DNA from: Burkholderia sp. NRF60-BP8
GTDB lineage: Bacteria; Pseudomonadota; Gammaproteobacteria; Burkholderiales; Burkholderiaceae
Assembly (NCBI RefSeq): GCF_001522585.2
Contig: NZ_CP013373.1
Span: 2,170,001-2,234,000, forward strand
DNA: 64,000 nt
Direction of reading: 5' to 3'
The position numbers and the translations under genes were made by a program. A model generated the notes under the pieces. The model saw only the letters and a list, made by a program, of their open reading frames with translations. It had not been told where the DNA came from and made no database searches. Each line of letters starts with the position of its first letter. Within the stretch, counting starts at the first letter, position 1. Below are positions 26,380 through 35,580 of the stretch, piece by piece.

Positions 26380-27134
26380 CCGTTCGCTCCGCCCGTCTGC
26401 GCGGCCCGTGCCGCGATGCGCTCGGCCGTGGTCTGCGCGACCTTGTCGCGCACGTATTCGGGCGCGGCCTGGTCGGCCGGCACCGCACGCCCCGCGCGGA
26501 ACGCGCGCAGCGCGGCATGCGCGACCGCCAGCGCATGCGGCAGCGCGTCGCCGTCGATCGCGGCGGCCCGTGCGGCGGCCGGCAATTGCGCGCCGAACGC
26601 CGCGGCCGCATTGCCGGCGAGGACGAACGGCGCGTCGGGTACGCCGACGGCACCCGGTGCGTCGAGCGACGCCGGATGCACTGTGCGCCAGTCGCCGGCG
26701 CCGTCGTCCCACGCGAAATCCGCCCAGTAGGCTTCGTCCATCCGTGCGTCGAGCGCGGCGAGCACGCGGACCGTGCCGGGCGCGCGCAGCCGCGCGTGCT
26801 CGGCGCACGCGAGCAGCGTGCCGATCGGCACGACCGGCAGCCCGCTCCCGAATGCGAGGCCCTGGGTAATGCCGGTCGCGGTCCGCAGGCCCGTGAACGA
26901 GCCGGGGCCCGCGCCGAACGCGATCGCGTCGCAATCGGCGAGCGTCAGCCCGGATTCGGCGAAGAGTTCCTGGATCGCCGGCAGCACGCGCGTGCTCGAT
27001 ACGGCGCCCGTCGGCTCGTGACGGACCCAGGTTTGCGGGGTGGAAACGGCGTCATCGGCCGGGGCCGAGCGCAGCAGCGCGACCGAGCAGTATTCGGTCG
27101 ACGTATCGATGGCGAGGAGCACTGTTTGCGTCAT
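26376..27134 (-). CDS. tsaB: tRNA threonylcarbamoyladenosine biosynthesis protein TsaB
   Basis: Inactive-ATPase partner of TsaD in making t6A37 on ANN-decoding tRNAs. 252 residues. It has the ASKHA start [16 protein letters not shown], the [23 protein letters not shown] motif and the later [14 protein letters not shown]. The start at [10 protein letters not shown] is preferred; another ATG nine bases upstream (MSAMTQ) is possible. It is the first gene of an overlapping operon tsaB-rimI-udg-DUF1853. The divergent acyl-CoA-binding protein gene starts 156 bp away. Confidence 0.94.
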   Translation of the reverse strand: MTQTVLLAIDTSTEYCSVALLRSAPADDAVSTPQTWVRHEPTGAVSSTRVLPAIQELFAESGLTLADCDAIAFGAGPGSFTGLRTATGITQGLAFGSGLPVVPIGTLLACAEHARLRAPGTVRVLAALDARMDEAYWADFAWDDGAGDWRTVHPASLDAPGAVGVPDAPFVLAGNAAAAFGAQLPAAARAAAIDGDALPHALAVAHAALRAFRAGRAVPADQAAPEYVRDKVAQTTAERIAARAAQTGGANG

Positions 27135-27290
27135 GGCCGACATTGTAATGCGCCGCCCCGCTCCCACGGGCGATCGGGTCCGATCTGTGCGCACGCGCGG
27201 CGCCGGCCGCGGTTTGGAAGGATCGCTCGACCCCGCGCGACGGCCCGCTTGTTAAGATCGGCCGATCTGAAACCCTTACGGAGACACCCG

Positions 27291-27560
27291 ATGAGCGAAC
27301 TCACCGCCCGATTCGACCAGGCCCAGATCGACGTCAAGCAACTGACGGAACGGCCGGGCAACCTGACCCTGCTGCGCCTGTACGCGCTCTTCAAGCAGGC
27401 GACCGACGGCGATGCGCACGGCGACAAGCCCGGCTTCACCGACATCGTCGGCAAATACAAATACGATGCGTGGGACGCACTGAAGGGCACGTCGCAGGAT
27501 GCGGCGAAGCAGCAGTACATCGAACTCGTCGAATCGCTGAAAAACGGCACGGCGTCCTGA
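27291..27560 (+). CDS. Acyl-CoA-binding protein
   Basis: Small cytosolic carrier of acyl-CoA esters. 89 residues, the standard ACBP length. The four-helix family motifs are present: YALFKQATDGD (31-41) and KYDAWDALKG (57-66), with ligand-binding Tyr31, Lys35 and Lys57. A ggag ribosome-binding site precedes the ATG at good spacing. It is monocistronic, between the divergent tsaB operon and the rhlE leader. ACBPs are patchy in bacteria but common in Burkholderia. Confidence 0.94.
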   Translation: MSELTARFDQAQIDVKQLTERPGNLTLLRLYALFKQATDGDAHGDKPGFTDIVGKYKYDAWDALKGTSQDAAKQQYIELVESLKNGTAS

Positions 27561-27917
27561 CCGGATCGCCCGCGCCGCAATCGGCAATCAAATCAGTGGC
27601 GCAGCGCAGCAAATTTCTCTATAATGCGGCCTGCGTCACCTCCCGCGCTCGGCTCGCAAGCCGTTCCGGCCCGACGCCTCGTAGCGTTAAGCTCCAATCC
27701 GGTTTAGAACCTGTCCCCTCCTGCTTCGACCCTTGCGGTCGTCAACTAGGCTGGCGGTCCCGCTCCTGAAGCGCGCCGCACCCAAAACAGCTTCTAATGC
27801 CTCATCCGCCGACGGTTCGGCGGATTGCACCCGTTTCCCGATTTGCTCGCTGAATCCGACGACTTGGGTATGCGCGATTGGCGCCGACGTTTCACCCACT
27901 GTGTTTCAAGGATTGTT
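27561..27917 (+). promoter_or_regulatory. rhlE upstream region and long leader
   Basis: 357 bp without a convincing gene. A consensus -10 box TATAAT lies at 27620-27625 (the -35 around 27597-27602 is poor), which would give a leader of nearly 290 bases before rhlE. The leader contains a stem-loop at 27804-27825 (ATCCGCC paired with GGCGGAT) and a small GACC/GGTC hairpin near 27729-27740. Long structured leaders are known for some cold-induced RNA helicases, so post-transcriptional control is plausible. Confidence 0.45.
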
Positions 27918-29459
27918 ATGACTTCGAGCATCAACTCCAGCCCGCTCAACGCGATCGCCGACCAGGCGCTCGGTCTCGACGCCGCCGCACCGGCCGCAGT
28001 CGAACCGGCGTCGGGCGAGCCGAGCTTCGCGTCGCTCGGGTTGTCGCCGGAGATCGTCTCCGCGCTGCAGGCCGCCGGCTACGTGAAGCCGACGCCGGTG
28101 CAGCAGCGCGCGATTCCGGCCGGCATCGCCGGCCGCGACCTGCTGGTGTCGAGCCCGACCGGTTCGGGCAAGACGGCCGCATTCATGCTGCCCGCGATCG
28201 AACGTTTCGCACAGCTCCAGAAGACGCAGGCGCAGCAGCCGCGCGCGCCGCGCGAACCGAACCAGGGCGACCGCCGCGTGCGCCGCCCGCAACCCGTCGC
28301 GCGCCCGGGCCTGCTCGTGCTGACGCCGACCCGCGAACTCGCGATGCAGGTCACGACGGCCGCGTCGACGTACGGCAAGCATCTGAAGCGCCTGCGCACG
28401 GTCAGCATCCTCGGCGGCGTCGCCTACGGCCAGCAGCTGATGCTGCTCGCGAAGAACCCGGAAATCCTGGTCGCCACGCCGGGCCGCCTGCTCGATCACC
28501 TCGAGCGCGGCCGCATCGACCTGTCGGAACTGAAGATGCTCGTGCTCGACGAAGCCGACCGCATGCTCGACATGGGCTTCATCGAGGACATCGAAACGAT
28601 CGTCGCCGCCACGCCGGAATCGCGCCAGACGATGCTGTTCTCGGCCACGCTCGACGGCAAGATCGGTTCGCTGACGAGCCGCCTGTTGAAGGACCCGGAG
28701 CGCATCGAGATCCAGCAGCGCCTGGAATCGCGCGCGAACATCGCGCAGACCGTCCATTACGTCGACGACCGCGACCACAAGGATCGCCTGCTCGATCACC
28801 TGCTGCGCGACGACGCGCTCGACCAGGCGATCATCTTCACGGCGACCAAGATCGACGCCGACCAGCTCGCCGGCCGTCTGGCCGACGCAGGCTTCGAATC
28901 GGCCGCGCTGCACGGCGACCTGCCGCAAGGCGCGCGTAACCGCACGATCCGTGCGCTGCGCGAGCGCCGCGTGCGCGTGCTGGTGGCCACCGACGTCGCG
29001 GCCCGCGGCATCGACATCCCGGGCATCACGCACGTGTTCAACTACGACCTGCCGAAGTTCGCGGAAGACTACGTGCACCGTATCGGCCGTACCGGTCGCG
29101 CGGGCCGTTCGGGTATCGCGGTGAGCCTCGTGCATCATGCCGAGCAAGGCGCGCTCAAGCGCATCGAGCGCTTCGTGCGCTCGCCGCTGCCGGTCAACGT
29201 GATCGAAGGTTTCGAGCCGCGCAAGGCTCCCCCGCGCAACGGCGGCAACGGCGGCCGCGGCCGTCCGGGCGGCGGCAACGGCGGTCGTCGTTTCGGCGGC
29301 AAGCCGGGCGGCGGTTATGGCGGCAACGGCAACGGCCGCAGCTACGGCGGCGGCAATGGCGGCGGCTGGAGCGGCAAGCCGGGCGGCAGCCGCGACGGCG
29401 GCCCGCGTCGCGACGGTCAGCGCAGCGGCGGCCCGCGCCGCAGCAATTCGGCCTCGTAA
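27918..29459 (+). CDS. rhlE: DEAD-box ATP-dependent RNA helicase RhlE
   Basis: Unwinds RNA in ribosome assembly and decay, often cold-related. 513 residues. The Q motif (FASLGLSPEIVSALQAAGY to PTPVQQRAIP, about 37-67) precedes Walker A TGSGKT (81-86), PTRELAMQV, the DEAD box LDEADRMLD (about 213), SAT, and HRIGRTGRAGR (about 392). The C-terminal 75 residues are Gly/Arg/Asn-rich, an RNA-binding tail. The ATG at 27918 was chosen because homology and the rhlE N-terminus fit; in-frame upstream sequence is leader. A terminator follows at 29521. Confidence 0.93.
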   Translation: MTSSINSSPLNAIADQALGLDAAAPAAVEPASGEPSFASLGLSPEIVSALQAAGYVKPTPVQQRAIPAGIAGRDLLVSSPTGSGKTAAFMLPAIERFAQLQKTQAQQPRAPREPNQGDRRVRRPQPVARPGLLVLTPTRELAMQVTTAASTYGKHLKRLRTVSILGGVAYGQQLMLLAKNPEILVATPGRLLDHLERGRIDLSELKMLVLDEADRMLDMGFIEDIETIVAATPESRQTMLFSATLDGKIGSLTSRLLKDPERIEIQQRLESRANIAQTVHYVDDRDHKDRLLDHLLRDDALDQAIIFTATKIDADQLAGRLADAGFESAALHGDLPQGARNRTIRALRERRVRVLVATDVAARGIDIPGITHVFNYDLPKFAEDYVHRIGRTGRAGRSGIAVSLVHHAEQGALKRIERFVRSPLPVNVIEGFEPRKAPPRNGGNGGRGRPGGGNGGRRFGGKPGGGYGGNGNGRSYGGGNGGGWSGKPGGSRDGGPRRDGQRSGGPRRSNSAS

Positions 29460-29520
29460 GACAAGCACACACGGGCGGCCGGCGGCCGCCCTGCGGATCG
29501 GCCACCCGGCCGTCCAGCCA

Positions 29521-29548
29521 ACCGGCGCGTCCACGCCGGTTTTTTTTC
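29521..29548 (+). terminator. Rho-independent terminator of rhlE
   Basis: Seven-base-pair stem ACCGGCG/CGCCGGT (29521-29527 with 29534-29540) directly followed by eight T residues. Confidence 0.92.
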
Positions 29549-29859
29549 GTCTCGCCGTCAATTTCACGATGCGGAAAATTTTTTTGCGTCGTAAAAAATC
29601 ATGCTGCAAGGCACAAGGCGCACGATTGCGGGATAGGAAAACGCATTTCTTATCTCGAAATCAACTTGGCAAGCTATTGATTAAAAACAACTAAAAAATT
29701 CCTCGCTTCCCGAGACAGCCCCTGTTTCGCTCCCTCCGATTTGCCTAGACTCTTATACAAGACTTCGCGAAACGGCATGCACCGCTTCCCCGCTTCGCGA
29801 ACGGCATCACCACCGTCAGATTCGGCCCGTTACGCCTATACCGCATCAAGGAGCTCATC
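29549..29859 (+). promoter_or_regulatory. AT-rich aceA upstream region
   Basis: 311 bp with no gene. It is much richer in A+T than its surroundings, especially 29565-29700 with several A and T runs, as expected for a regulated promoter of isocitrate lyase. No single promoter stands out; TATACA at 29754-29759 is a possible -10 without a good -35. A clear aaggag ribosome-binding site sits just before the aceA ATG. No operator family can be named. Confidence 0.5.
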
Positions 29860-31167
29860 ATGTCGCGTCAGCAACAAGCACAGGAACTGCAGCAGCAATG
29901 GGAAACCGATCCGCGCTGGAAGGGTATCAAGCGCAGCTACTTGGCTGAAGACGTCGTCCGCCTGCGCGGCTCGATCCCGATCGAGCACACGCTGGCCAAG
30001 CGCGGCGCGGAAAAACTGTGGAGCCTCATCAACAACGAGCCATTCGTCAACGCACTCGGCGCGCTGACCGGCAACCAGGCGATGCAGCAGGTGAAGGCCG
30101 GCCTGAAGGCCATCTACCTGTCCGGCTGGCAAGTGGCCGGCGACGCGAACGTCGCGGGCGAAATGTACCCGGACCAGTCGCTGTACCCGGCAAACTCGGT
30201 GCCGCTCGTCGTGAAGCGCATCAACAACACGCTGACGCGCGCCGACCAGATCCAATGGTCGGAAGGCAAGAACCCGGGCGACGAAGGCTACGTCGATTTC
30301 TTCGCGCCGATCGTCGCCGATGCGGAAGCCGGTTTCGGCGGCGTGCTCAATGCGTTCGAACTGATGAAGGCGATGATCGAGGCCGGCGCATCGGGCGTCC
30401 ACTTCGAGGATCAGCTCGCGTCGGTGAAGAAGTGCGGCCACATGGGCGGCAAGGTGCTCGTGCCGACGCGCGAAGCCGTCGCGAAGCTGTCGGCCGCGCG
30501 TCTCGCGGCCGACGTGATGGGTACGCCGACCGTGCTGGTGGCCCGCACCGACGCGGAAGCGGCCGACCTGATCACGTCCGACGTCGACGACAACGACAAG
30601 CCGTTCCTGACGGGCGAGCGCACGGTGGAAGGCTTCTTCCGCACGAAGCCGGGCCTCGAACAGGCAGTCTCGCGCGGCCTCGCGTACGCACCGTACGCGG
30701 ACCTGATCTGGTGCGAAACGGGCAAGCCCGATCTCGAATACGCGAAGAAGTTCGCGGAAGCGATCCACAAGCAGTTCCCGGGCAAGCTGCTGTCGTACAA
30801 CTGCTCGCCGTCGTTCAACTGGAAGAAGAACCTCGACGACGCGACGATCGCGAAGTTCCAGAAGGAGCTCGGCGCGATGGGTTACAAGTTCCAGTTCATC
30901 ACGCTGGCCGGCTTCCATGCGCTGAACTACTCGATGTTCAACCTCGCGCACGGCTATGCGCGCACGCAGATGAGCGCGTTCGTCGAACTGCAGCAGGCGG
31001 AGTTCGCGGCAGCCGACAAGGGCTTCACGGCCGTCAAGCACCAGCGCGAGGTCGGCACCGGCTACTTCGACGCGGTGACGCAGACGGTCGAACGCGAAGC
31101 GTCGACGACCGCGCTGCATGGGTCGACCGAGGACGAACAGTTCTTCGACGGCAAGAAGGTCGCGTAA
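29860..31167 (+). CDS. aceA: Isocitrate lyase
   Basis: Cleaves isocitrate to glyoxylate and succinate, the first step of the glyoxylate bypass needed for growth on acetate or fatty acids. 435 residues. The active-site loop KKCGHMGGK (190-198, catalytic Cys192) and the substrate-binding [10 protein letters not shown] motif are intact, as is the HFEDQ metal region. An aaggag ribosome-binding site precedes the ATG. Malate synthase lies 2.7 kb downstream on the same strand, separated by stress, LysR and HAD genes. Confidence 0.97.
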   Translation: MSRQQQAQELQQQWETDPRWKGIKRSYLAEDVVRLRGSIPIEHTLAKRGAEKLWSLINNEPFVNALGALTGNQAMQQVKAGLKAIYLSGWQVAGDANVAGEMYPDQSLYPANSVPLVVKRINNTLTRADQIQWSEGKNPGDEGYVDFFAPIVADAEAGFGGVLNAFELMKAMIEAGASGVHFEDQLASVKKCGHMGGKVLVPTREAVAKLSAARLAADVMGTPTVLVARTDAEAADLITSDVDDNDKPFLTGERTVEGFFRTKPGLEQAVSRGLAYAPYADLIWCETGKPDLEYAKKFAEAIHKQFPGKLLSYNCSPSFNWKKNLDDATIAKFQKELGAMGYKFQFITLAGFHALNYSMFNLAHGYARTQMSAFVELQQAEFAAADKGFTAVKHQREVGTGYFDAVTQTVEREASTTALHGSTEDEQFFDGKKVA

Positions 31168-31308
31168 CACGCGCGGGCGTGACGCCGATGCCGCCGCGTC
31201 TCGCGACGCCGCGGCATCGGCCACCGGACAACAATCAGGGAGGAGACGGCAGGCGCGCGAGTCCCATTGCGCGACCGGCCGCGCGGCCTGCGGGCCGCCA
31301 GCAACGAT

Positions 31309-31340
31309 GCGCGCCGGCTTCGTCCGGCGCGCCCTTTTTT
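31309..31340 (+). terminator. Rho-independent terminator after aceA
   Basis: Nine-base-pair stem GCGCGCCGG/CCGGCGCGC (31309-31317 with 31324-31332), loop of 6, followed by CC and six T. Another hairpin without a T-run (31183-31193 with 31210-31220) lies just after the aceA stop. Confidence 0.88.
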
Positions 31341-31377
31341 CGGCGGTGCAGCCGGCCCGGCCACGGCCGGCGCCGCC

Positions 31378-31812
31378 CTACCGATAGACGATCACCGGAA
31401 TTTTCGTATGGGTCAGCACGCGCTGCGTCTCGCTGCCGATCAGCAGGCTGCCGAGCCCGCGGCGTCCGTGGGACGCCATGAAGATCACGTCGCACCCGCC
31501 GCGCTCGGCCGCCTCGATGATGCCGAGATACGGCGACGGATGCACGCTCGTCCACGTGTCGCACGCGACCCCGGCCGCCTTCGCGGCCGCTTCCACCTCC
31601 TCGAGATGCGCACGCGCCTCGCGCTCGCTGCGCGCGCGGAAATCGGCGGGCGGCTCGATGATCACTTCGGAAAACGGCGAGTACGGGTATTGCGGCAGGC
31701 ACGCGTAAGCCGTCACGCGCGCGCCGACCGCACGAGCCAGGTCGATCGCACCGTCGATCGCCTTCTTCGACAGTTCGGAACCGTCGGTTGGAACGAGGAT
31801 GTGCCGGAACAT
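31378..31812 (-). CDS. Universal stress protein (UspA family)
   Basis: 144-residue cytosolic nucleotide-binding fold protein. It begins MFRHILVPTDGSELS and ends with the ATP-binding signature G-2x-G-9x-G(S/T) seen in ASHGRRGLGSLLIGSETQRV, so it is likely an ATP-binding Usp. The start is supported by an aaggagggc ribosome-binding site; the open frame upstream adds eight residues unlike the family. It is convergent with aceA and monocistronic. Confidence 0.94.
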   Translation of the reverse strand: MFRHILVPTDGSELSKKAIDGAIDLARAVGARVTAYACLPQYPYSPFSEVIIEPPADFRARSEREARAHLEEVEAAAKAAGVACDTWTSVHPSPYLGIIEAAERGGCDVIFMASHGRRGLGSLLIGSETQRVLTHTKIPVIVYR

Positions 31813-31968
31813 CGCGCCCTCCTTCGTCAATCGCATGCGCGCCGCGGCGCCAGCCGAGCCGGCCGCGACACGGCGCGCATGCCTCTAACGATTGTAGTGT
31901 GCGAAATCGCGCTCACTGCATCGCCAGCGGGTTCGCCCTCATATCGGAAACGCGCGGGCGGGCGTCGC

Positions 31969-32874
31969 CTACTCGCCCCAATAGCCGGGCCGCTCGTACG
32001 TGTGCTTCAGGTAATCGAGAAACAGGCGCACCCGCAGCGGCAGATGCCGGCGCTGCGGAAACACCGCATGGATGCCGATCGGCGGCGCGGCGAACGCGTC
32101 GAGCACGCTGACGAGCCGGCCGGCCGCGACGTCCTCGCCGACTTCCCACCACGAGCGCCACGCGAGCCCGTGGCCTGCGAGGCACCACTCGTGCAGCACC
32201 GCGCCGTCCGAGCATTCCATCGTGCCGTTCACGCGAATCGACACGACCTTGTCGCCCTCCTGGAACGACCAGCCGCGCTGCTGGTTCGCATTCGCCGCGA
32301 GCGCGAGGCAGTTGTGGCGAGCGAGTTCCGCGAGCGTGGCGGGCGTGCCGCGCCGCGCGAGATACGCGGGGGACGCGACGCACACGCGGCGGTTCTCGCC
32401 GAGTTTCAGCGACACCAGCGACGAATCGGGCAGCTCGCCGAGCCGCACCGCGCAATCGAAGCCCTCGTTGACGAGGTCGACCATCCGGTCGGACAGGTCG
32501 AGCGTAACCGACACGTCCGGGTGTCCGACGCTGAATTCGGGCACGAGTGGCGCGACATGGCGCCGGCCGAAGCCGGCCGGCGCGGAAATCCGCAGGTGGC
32601 CGCTCGCCTTGACGCCGCCGGCGGACACGCTCGCCTCCGCGTTCTGCATGTCGTTGATGATGCGCTGGCAGTCCTCCAGGAACGCCGAACCCTCGAACGT
32701 CAGCGTGAGCTTGCGCGTCGTGCGCACCAGGAGCTTCACGCCGAGCCGCTCCTCGAGCGCGTCGAGGCGGCGGCCGATGATCGCCGGCGCGACGCCTTCC
32801 GCGTGCGCGGCCGCCGACAGGCTGCCTTTCGCCGCGACCGCGGCGAACGTTTCGATCTGTTTGAACCGGTCCAT
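31969..32874 (-). CDS. LysR-family transcriptional regulator
   Basis: 301-residue DNA-binding regulator. The N-terminal winged helix-turn-helix (about 1-60) reads MDRFKQIETFAAVAAKGSLSAAA..., followed by a linker helix and a periplasmic-binding-protein-like effector domain. The AAAHAEGVAPAIIGRRLDALEERLGV recognition region is typical of the group. The start at MDRFKQ is chosen by homology; the open frame upstream runs into the intergenic region. It is divergent from the HAD gene 155 bp away, so it probably controls that gene and itself. The effector is unknown. Confidence 0.92.
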   Translation of the reverse strand: MDRFKQIETFAAVAAKGSLSAAAHAEGVAPAIIGRRLDALEERLGVKLLVRTTRKLTLTFEGSAFLEDCQRIINDMQNAEASVSAGGVKASGHLRISAPAGFGRRHVAPLVPEFSVGHPDVSVTLDLSDRMVDLVNEGFDCAVRLGELPDSSLVSLKLGENRRVCVASPAYLARRGTPATLAELARHNCLALAANANQQRGWSFQEGDKVVSIRVNGTMECSDGAVLHEWCLAGHGLAWRSWWEVGEDVAAGRLVSVLDAFAAPPIGIHAVFPQRRHLPLRVRLFLDYLKHTYERPGYWGE

Positions 32875-33029
32875 GACTCTCGCGAGGGCGGCGTCGCCGC
32901 CCCTCAAATAGCTTGAGCCGCCAAGATTAGGTATATGAAAGTAAAAGATCAAGTGATGATTAGCGTCTTTTTTAGCACCTTCGATCACGAATAGAATCGA
33001 TCCGACCTCTGAAACTGGAGCGCAAGGCT

Positions 33030-33791
33030 ATGTCGGCCACAACGACACTCTCCTCTCCCGACGCCATCCTCTTCGACGCATTCGGCACGTTGTTCGACGT
33101 GCGCGCCGTGCTGGCCGCGGCAGAGCAGATGTTTCCCGGTCACGGGGAGCGGCTGTCGCAGCTGTGGCGACGCAAGCAGATCGAATACTCGCAGTTGCGC
33201 ACGCTCGCCGACCCGGCCGGCGCCCGCTATCGCCCGTTCCGGGACATCACGCTCGATGCGCTGCGGTTCGCCGCGCGCCGGCTCGGGCTCGCGCTGAACG
33301 GCGCGGCCGAGAAGCGGCTGATGGACGAATACGCGTGCCTGTCCACCTATCCCGACACGGTGCCCGCGCTGCGCAAGCTGCGCGCGCTCGAGCCGCGCCC
33401 GCCGCTCGCGATCCTGTCGAACGGCACCCCGCAAATGCTCGACATCGCGATCAAGAGCGCCGGCATGTCCGGGCTGTTCGATCGCGTGCTGTCGGCCGAC
33501 ACCGTGCGCGCGTACAAGCCGAGCCCGGCCGCCTACGCGCTCGGCACCGCCGCGTTCGGACCGAACCCGCGCGACATCGTGTTCGTGTCGTCGAACGCAT
33601 GGGACGTCGCCGGCGCCACCTGGTTCGGCTACACGACGTTCTGGCTCAACCGCACGGGCGCGCCCGCCGAGGAACTCGGCGCGCCGCCCGACGGCACGGG
33701 CACCGGCATGGCCGACCTGCTCGCCTTCCTCGCCACCCCGGCTCCGTCCGGCAGACCCGCAAACCGCACGCGCCCCGGCCCGGGTGCATGA
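33030..33791 (+). CDS. (S)-2-haloacid dehalogenase-type HAD hydrolase
   Basis: 253 residues of the L-2-haloacid dehalogenase subgroup of the HAD superfamily. Nucleophile Asp16 in FDAFGTLFD, motif II in AILSNGTP, the Lys of RAYKPSP, and SSNAWDVAGATWFGY with the dehalogenase-type Asn and Asp. Residues such as Tyr/Trp in the cap are consistent with dehalogenase, but phosphatase activity cannot be excluded. The last 20 residues are a Pro/Arg-rich tail. It is divergent from the LysR gene and lies 65 bp upstream of malate synthase, possibly co-transcribed with it. Confidence 0.85.
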   Translation: MSATTTLSSPDAILFDAFGTLFDVRAVLAAAEQMFPGHGERLSQLWRRKQIEYSQLRTLADPAGARYRPFRDITLDALRFAARRLGLALNGAAEKRLMDEYACLSTYPDTVPALRKLRALEPRPPLAILSNGTPQMLDIAIKSAGMSGLFDRVLSADTVRAYKPSPAAYALGTAAFGPNPRDIVFVSSNAWDVAGATWFGYTTFWLNRTGAPAEELGAPPDGTGTGMADLLAFLATPAPSGRPANRTRPGPGA

Positions 33792-33856
33792 CGTTCGCCG
33801 CTGCCGCCTTCCCCCTTCACCGAAACCGCAACTGACCGACCAAGGAGATGAGACTC

Positions 33857-35449
33857 ATGAGCACCCCGATCACGCTGCCGCAAGGCATGACGATCACCGG
33901 CGAAATCAAGCCGGGTTACGAAGCCATCCTGACGCCCGACGCGCTGGCACTCGTCGCGGCGCTGCACCGTACGTTCGAATCGCGCCGCCAGGCGCTGCTG
34001 CAGGCGCGCGTCGAGCGCACGAAACGCCTCGACGCAGGCGAGCGCCCCGACTTCCTGGCCGAGACGAAGGCGATTCGCGAAGGCGACTGGACGGTCGCGC
34101 CGCTGCCGGCCGACCTGCAATGCCGGCGGGTCGAGATCACGGGCCCCGTCGAGCGCAAGATGATCATCAACGCGCTGAACTCGGGCGCCGATTCGTACAT
34201 GACGGACTTCGAGGATTCGAACGCGCCGAGCTGGACGAACCAGATCGACGGCCAGATCAACCTGAAGGACGCGGTGCGCCGCACGATCTCGCTCGAACAG
34301 AACGGCAAGTCGTACAAGCTGAACGACAAGGTCGCGACGCTGATCGTGCGTCCGCGCGGCTGGCACCTCGACGAGAAGCACGTGACGGTCGACGGCCAGC
34401 GCGTGTCCGGCGGCATCTTCGATTTCGCGCTGTTCCTGTTCCACAACGCGAAGGAACTGATCGCGCGCGGCTCGGGCCCGTACTTCTACCTGCCGAAGAT
34501 GGAAAGCCATCTCGAGGCCCGGCTGTGGAACGACATCTTCGTCGCCGCGCAGGAAGCGATCGGCGTGCCGCGCGGCACGATCCGCGCGACGGTGCTGATC
34601 GAGACGATCCTCGCCGCGTTCGAGATGGACGAGATCCTGTACGAACTGCGCGAACACAGCTCGGGCCTGAACGCCGGCCGCTGGGACTACATCTTCTCGG
34701 CGATCAAGAAGTTCAAGAACGATCGCGACTTCTGCCTGGCCGACCGTTCGAAGATCACGATGACGGTGCCGTTCATGCGTGCGTACGCGCTGCTGCTGCT
34801 GAAGACCTGCCACAAGCGCAACGCGCCGGCGATCGGCGGGATGAGCGCGCTGATCCCGATCAAGAACGATCCGGAAGCGAACGACAAGGCGATGGGCGGC
34901 GTGCGCTCGGACAAGCAGCGCGACGCGACCGACGGCTACGACGGCGGCTGGGTCGCGCACCCGGGCCTCGTGCCGATCGCGATGGAAGAGTTCGTCAAGG
35001 TGCTCGGCGACAAGCCGAATCAGATCGCGAAGCAACGCGACGACGTGCAGGTCGAAGGCCGGAACCTGCTCGACTTCCAGCCGGAAGCGCCGATCACCGA
35101 AGCCGGCCTGCGCAACAACATCAACGTCGGGATCCACTACCTCGGCGCGTGGCTCGACGGCAACGGCTGCGTGCCGATCCACAACCTGATGGAAGACGCG
35201 GCCACGGCCGAGATTTCCCGCTCGCAGGTCTGGCAATGGATCCGCTCGCCGAAGGGCGTGCTCGACGACGGCCGCAAGGTCACGGCCGAGCTCGTGCGTG
35301 AATTCGCGAAAATCGAACTCGACAACGTGAAGCGCTCGGTCGGCGGCAACACGCAGCCGTACGAGCGCGCGGCGGCGATCTTCGAGCAGATGTCGACGTC
35401 GGAAGGCTTCACCGAATTCCTGACGCTGCCGCTGTACGAGGAAATCTGA
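33857..35449 (+). CDS. aceB: Malate synthase A
   Basis: Condenses glyoxylate with acetyl-CoA to malate, completing the glyoxylate bypass begun by aceA. The 530-residue length is that of the A isoform. Visible family features include [25 protein letters not shown], the [17 protein letters not shown] catalytic region and the C-terminal [11 protein letters not shown]. Of two in-frame ATGs, 33857 is preferred because the aaggag ribosome-binding site lies at correct spacing from it and directly abuts the other (33848). Its own terminator was split by the insertion sequence that follows. Confidence 0.96.
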   Translation: MSTPITLPQGMTITGEIKPGYEAILTPDALALVAALHRTFESRRQALLQARVERTKRLDAGERPDFLAETKAIREGDWTVAPLPADLQCRRVEITGPVERKMIINALNSGADSYMTDFEDSNAPSWTNQIDGQINLKDAVRRTISLEQNGKSYKLNDKVATLIVRPRGWHLDEKHVTVDGQRVSGGIFDFALFLFHNAKELIARGSGPYFYLPKMESHLEARLWNDIFVAAQEAIGVPRGTIRATVLIETILAAFEMDEILYELREHSSGLNAGRWDYIFSAIKKFKNDRDFCLADRSKITMTVPFMRAYALLLLKTCHKRNAPAIGGMSALIPIKNDPEANDKAMGGVRSDKQRDATDGYDGGWVAHPGLVPIAMEEFVKVLGDKPNQIAKQRDDVQVEGRNLLDFQPEAPITEAGLRNNINVGIHYLGAWLDGNGCVPIHNLMEDAATAEISRSQVWQWIRSPKGVLDDGRKVTAELVREFAKIELDNVKRSVGGNTQPYERAAAIFEQMSTSEGFTEFLTLPLYEEI

Positions 35450-35513
35450 CGACGCTGCCGTTGCGTCGCCGGCCGGCCACGCCGTGCCGGCGGTCGCATG
35501 CGACGGCGGCACG

Positions 35514-35529
35514 AAAAAAGCGCCCCGCG
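35514..35529 (+). terminator. Left half of a split rho-independent terminator
   Basis: AAAAAAGCGCCC (35514-35525) plus the loop CGCG (35526-35529) form the left arm of a hairpin whose right arm, GGGCGCTTTCTTTTTT, lies at 36985-37000 beyond the insertion sequence. Removing the element and one CGCG copy restores a 9-bp stem, 4-base loop and T-run. Confidence 0.85.
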
Positions 35530-35553
35530 TGAACTGCACCCCAAAAGTTGGAT
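35530..35553 (+). repeat. Left terminal inverted repeat of the IS
   Basis: Starts TGAACTGCACCCC; matches the right end in 20 of 24 positions. Outside it the host hairpin arm GCGCCCCGCG extends the symmetry by ten more bases. Confidence 0.92.
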
Positions 35554-35580
35554 GCGAATCCAACCTGTGGGGTGTTTTTC

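Noticed and set aside
27733..27921. Possible 62-residue leader peptide overlapping the rhlE ATG
   Set aside because: Needs a TTG start, has no ribosome-binding site and no recognisable pattern; the ATGA overlap could be chance.
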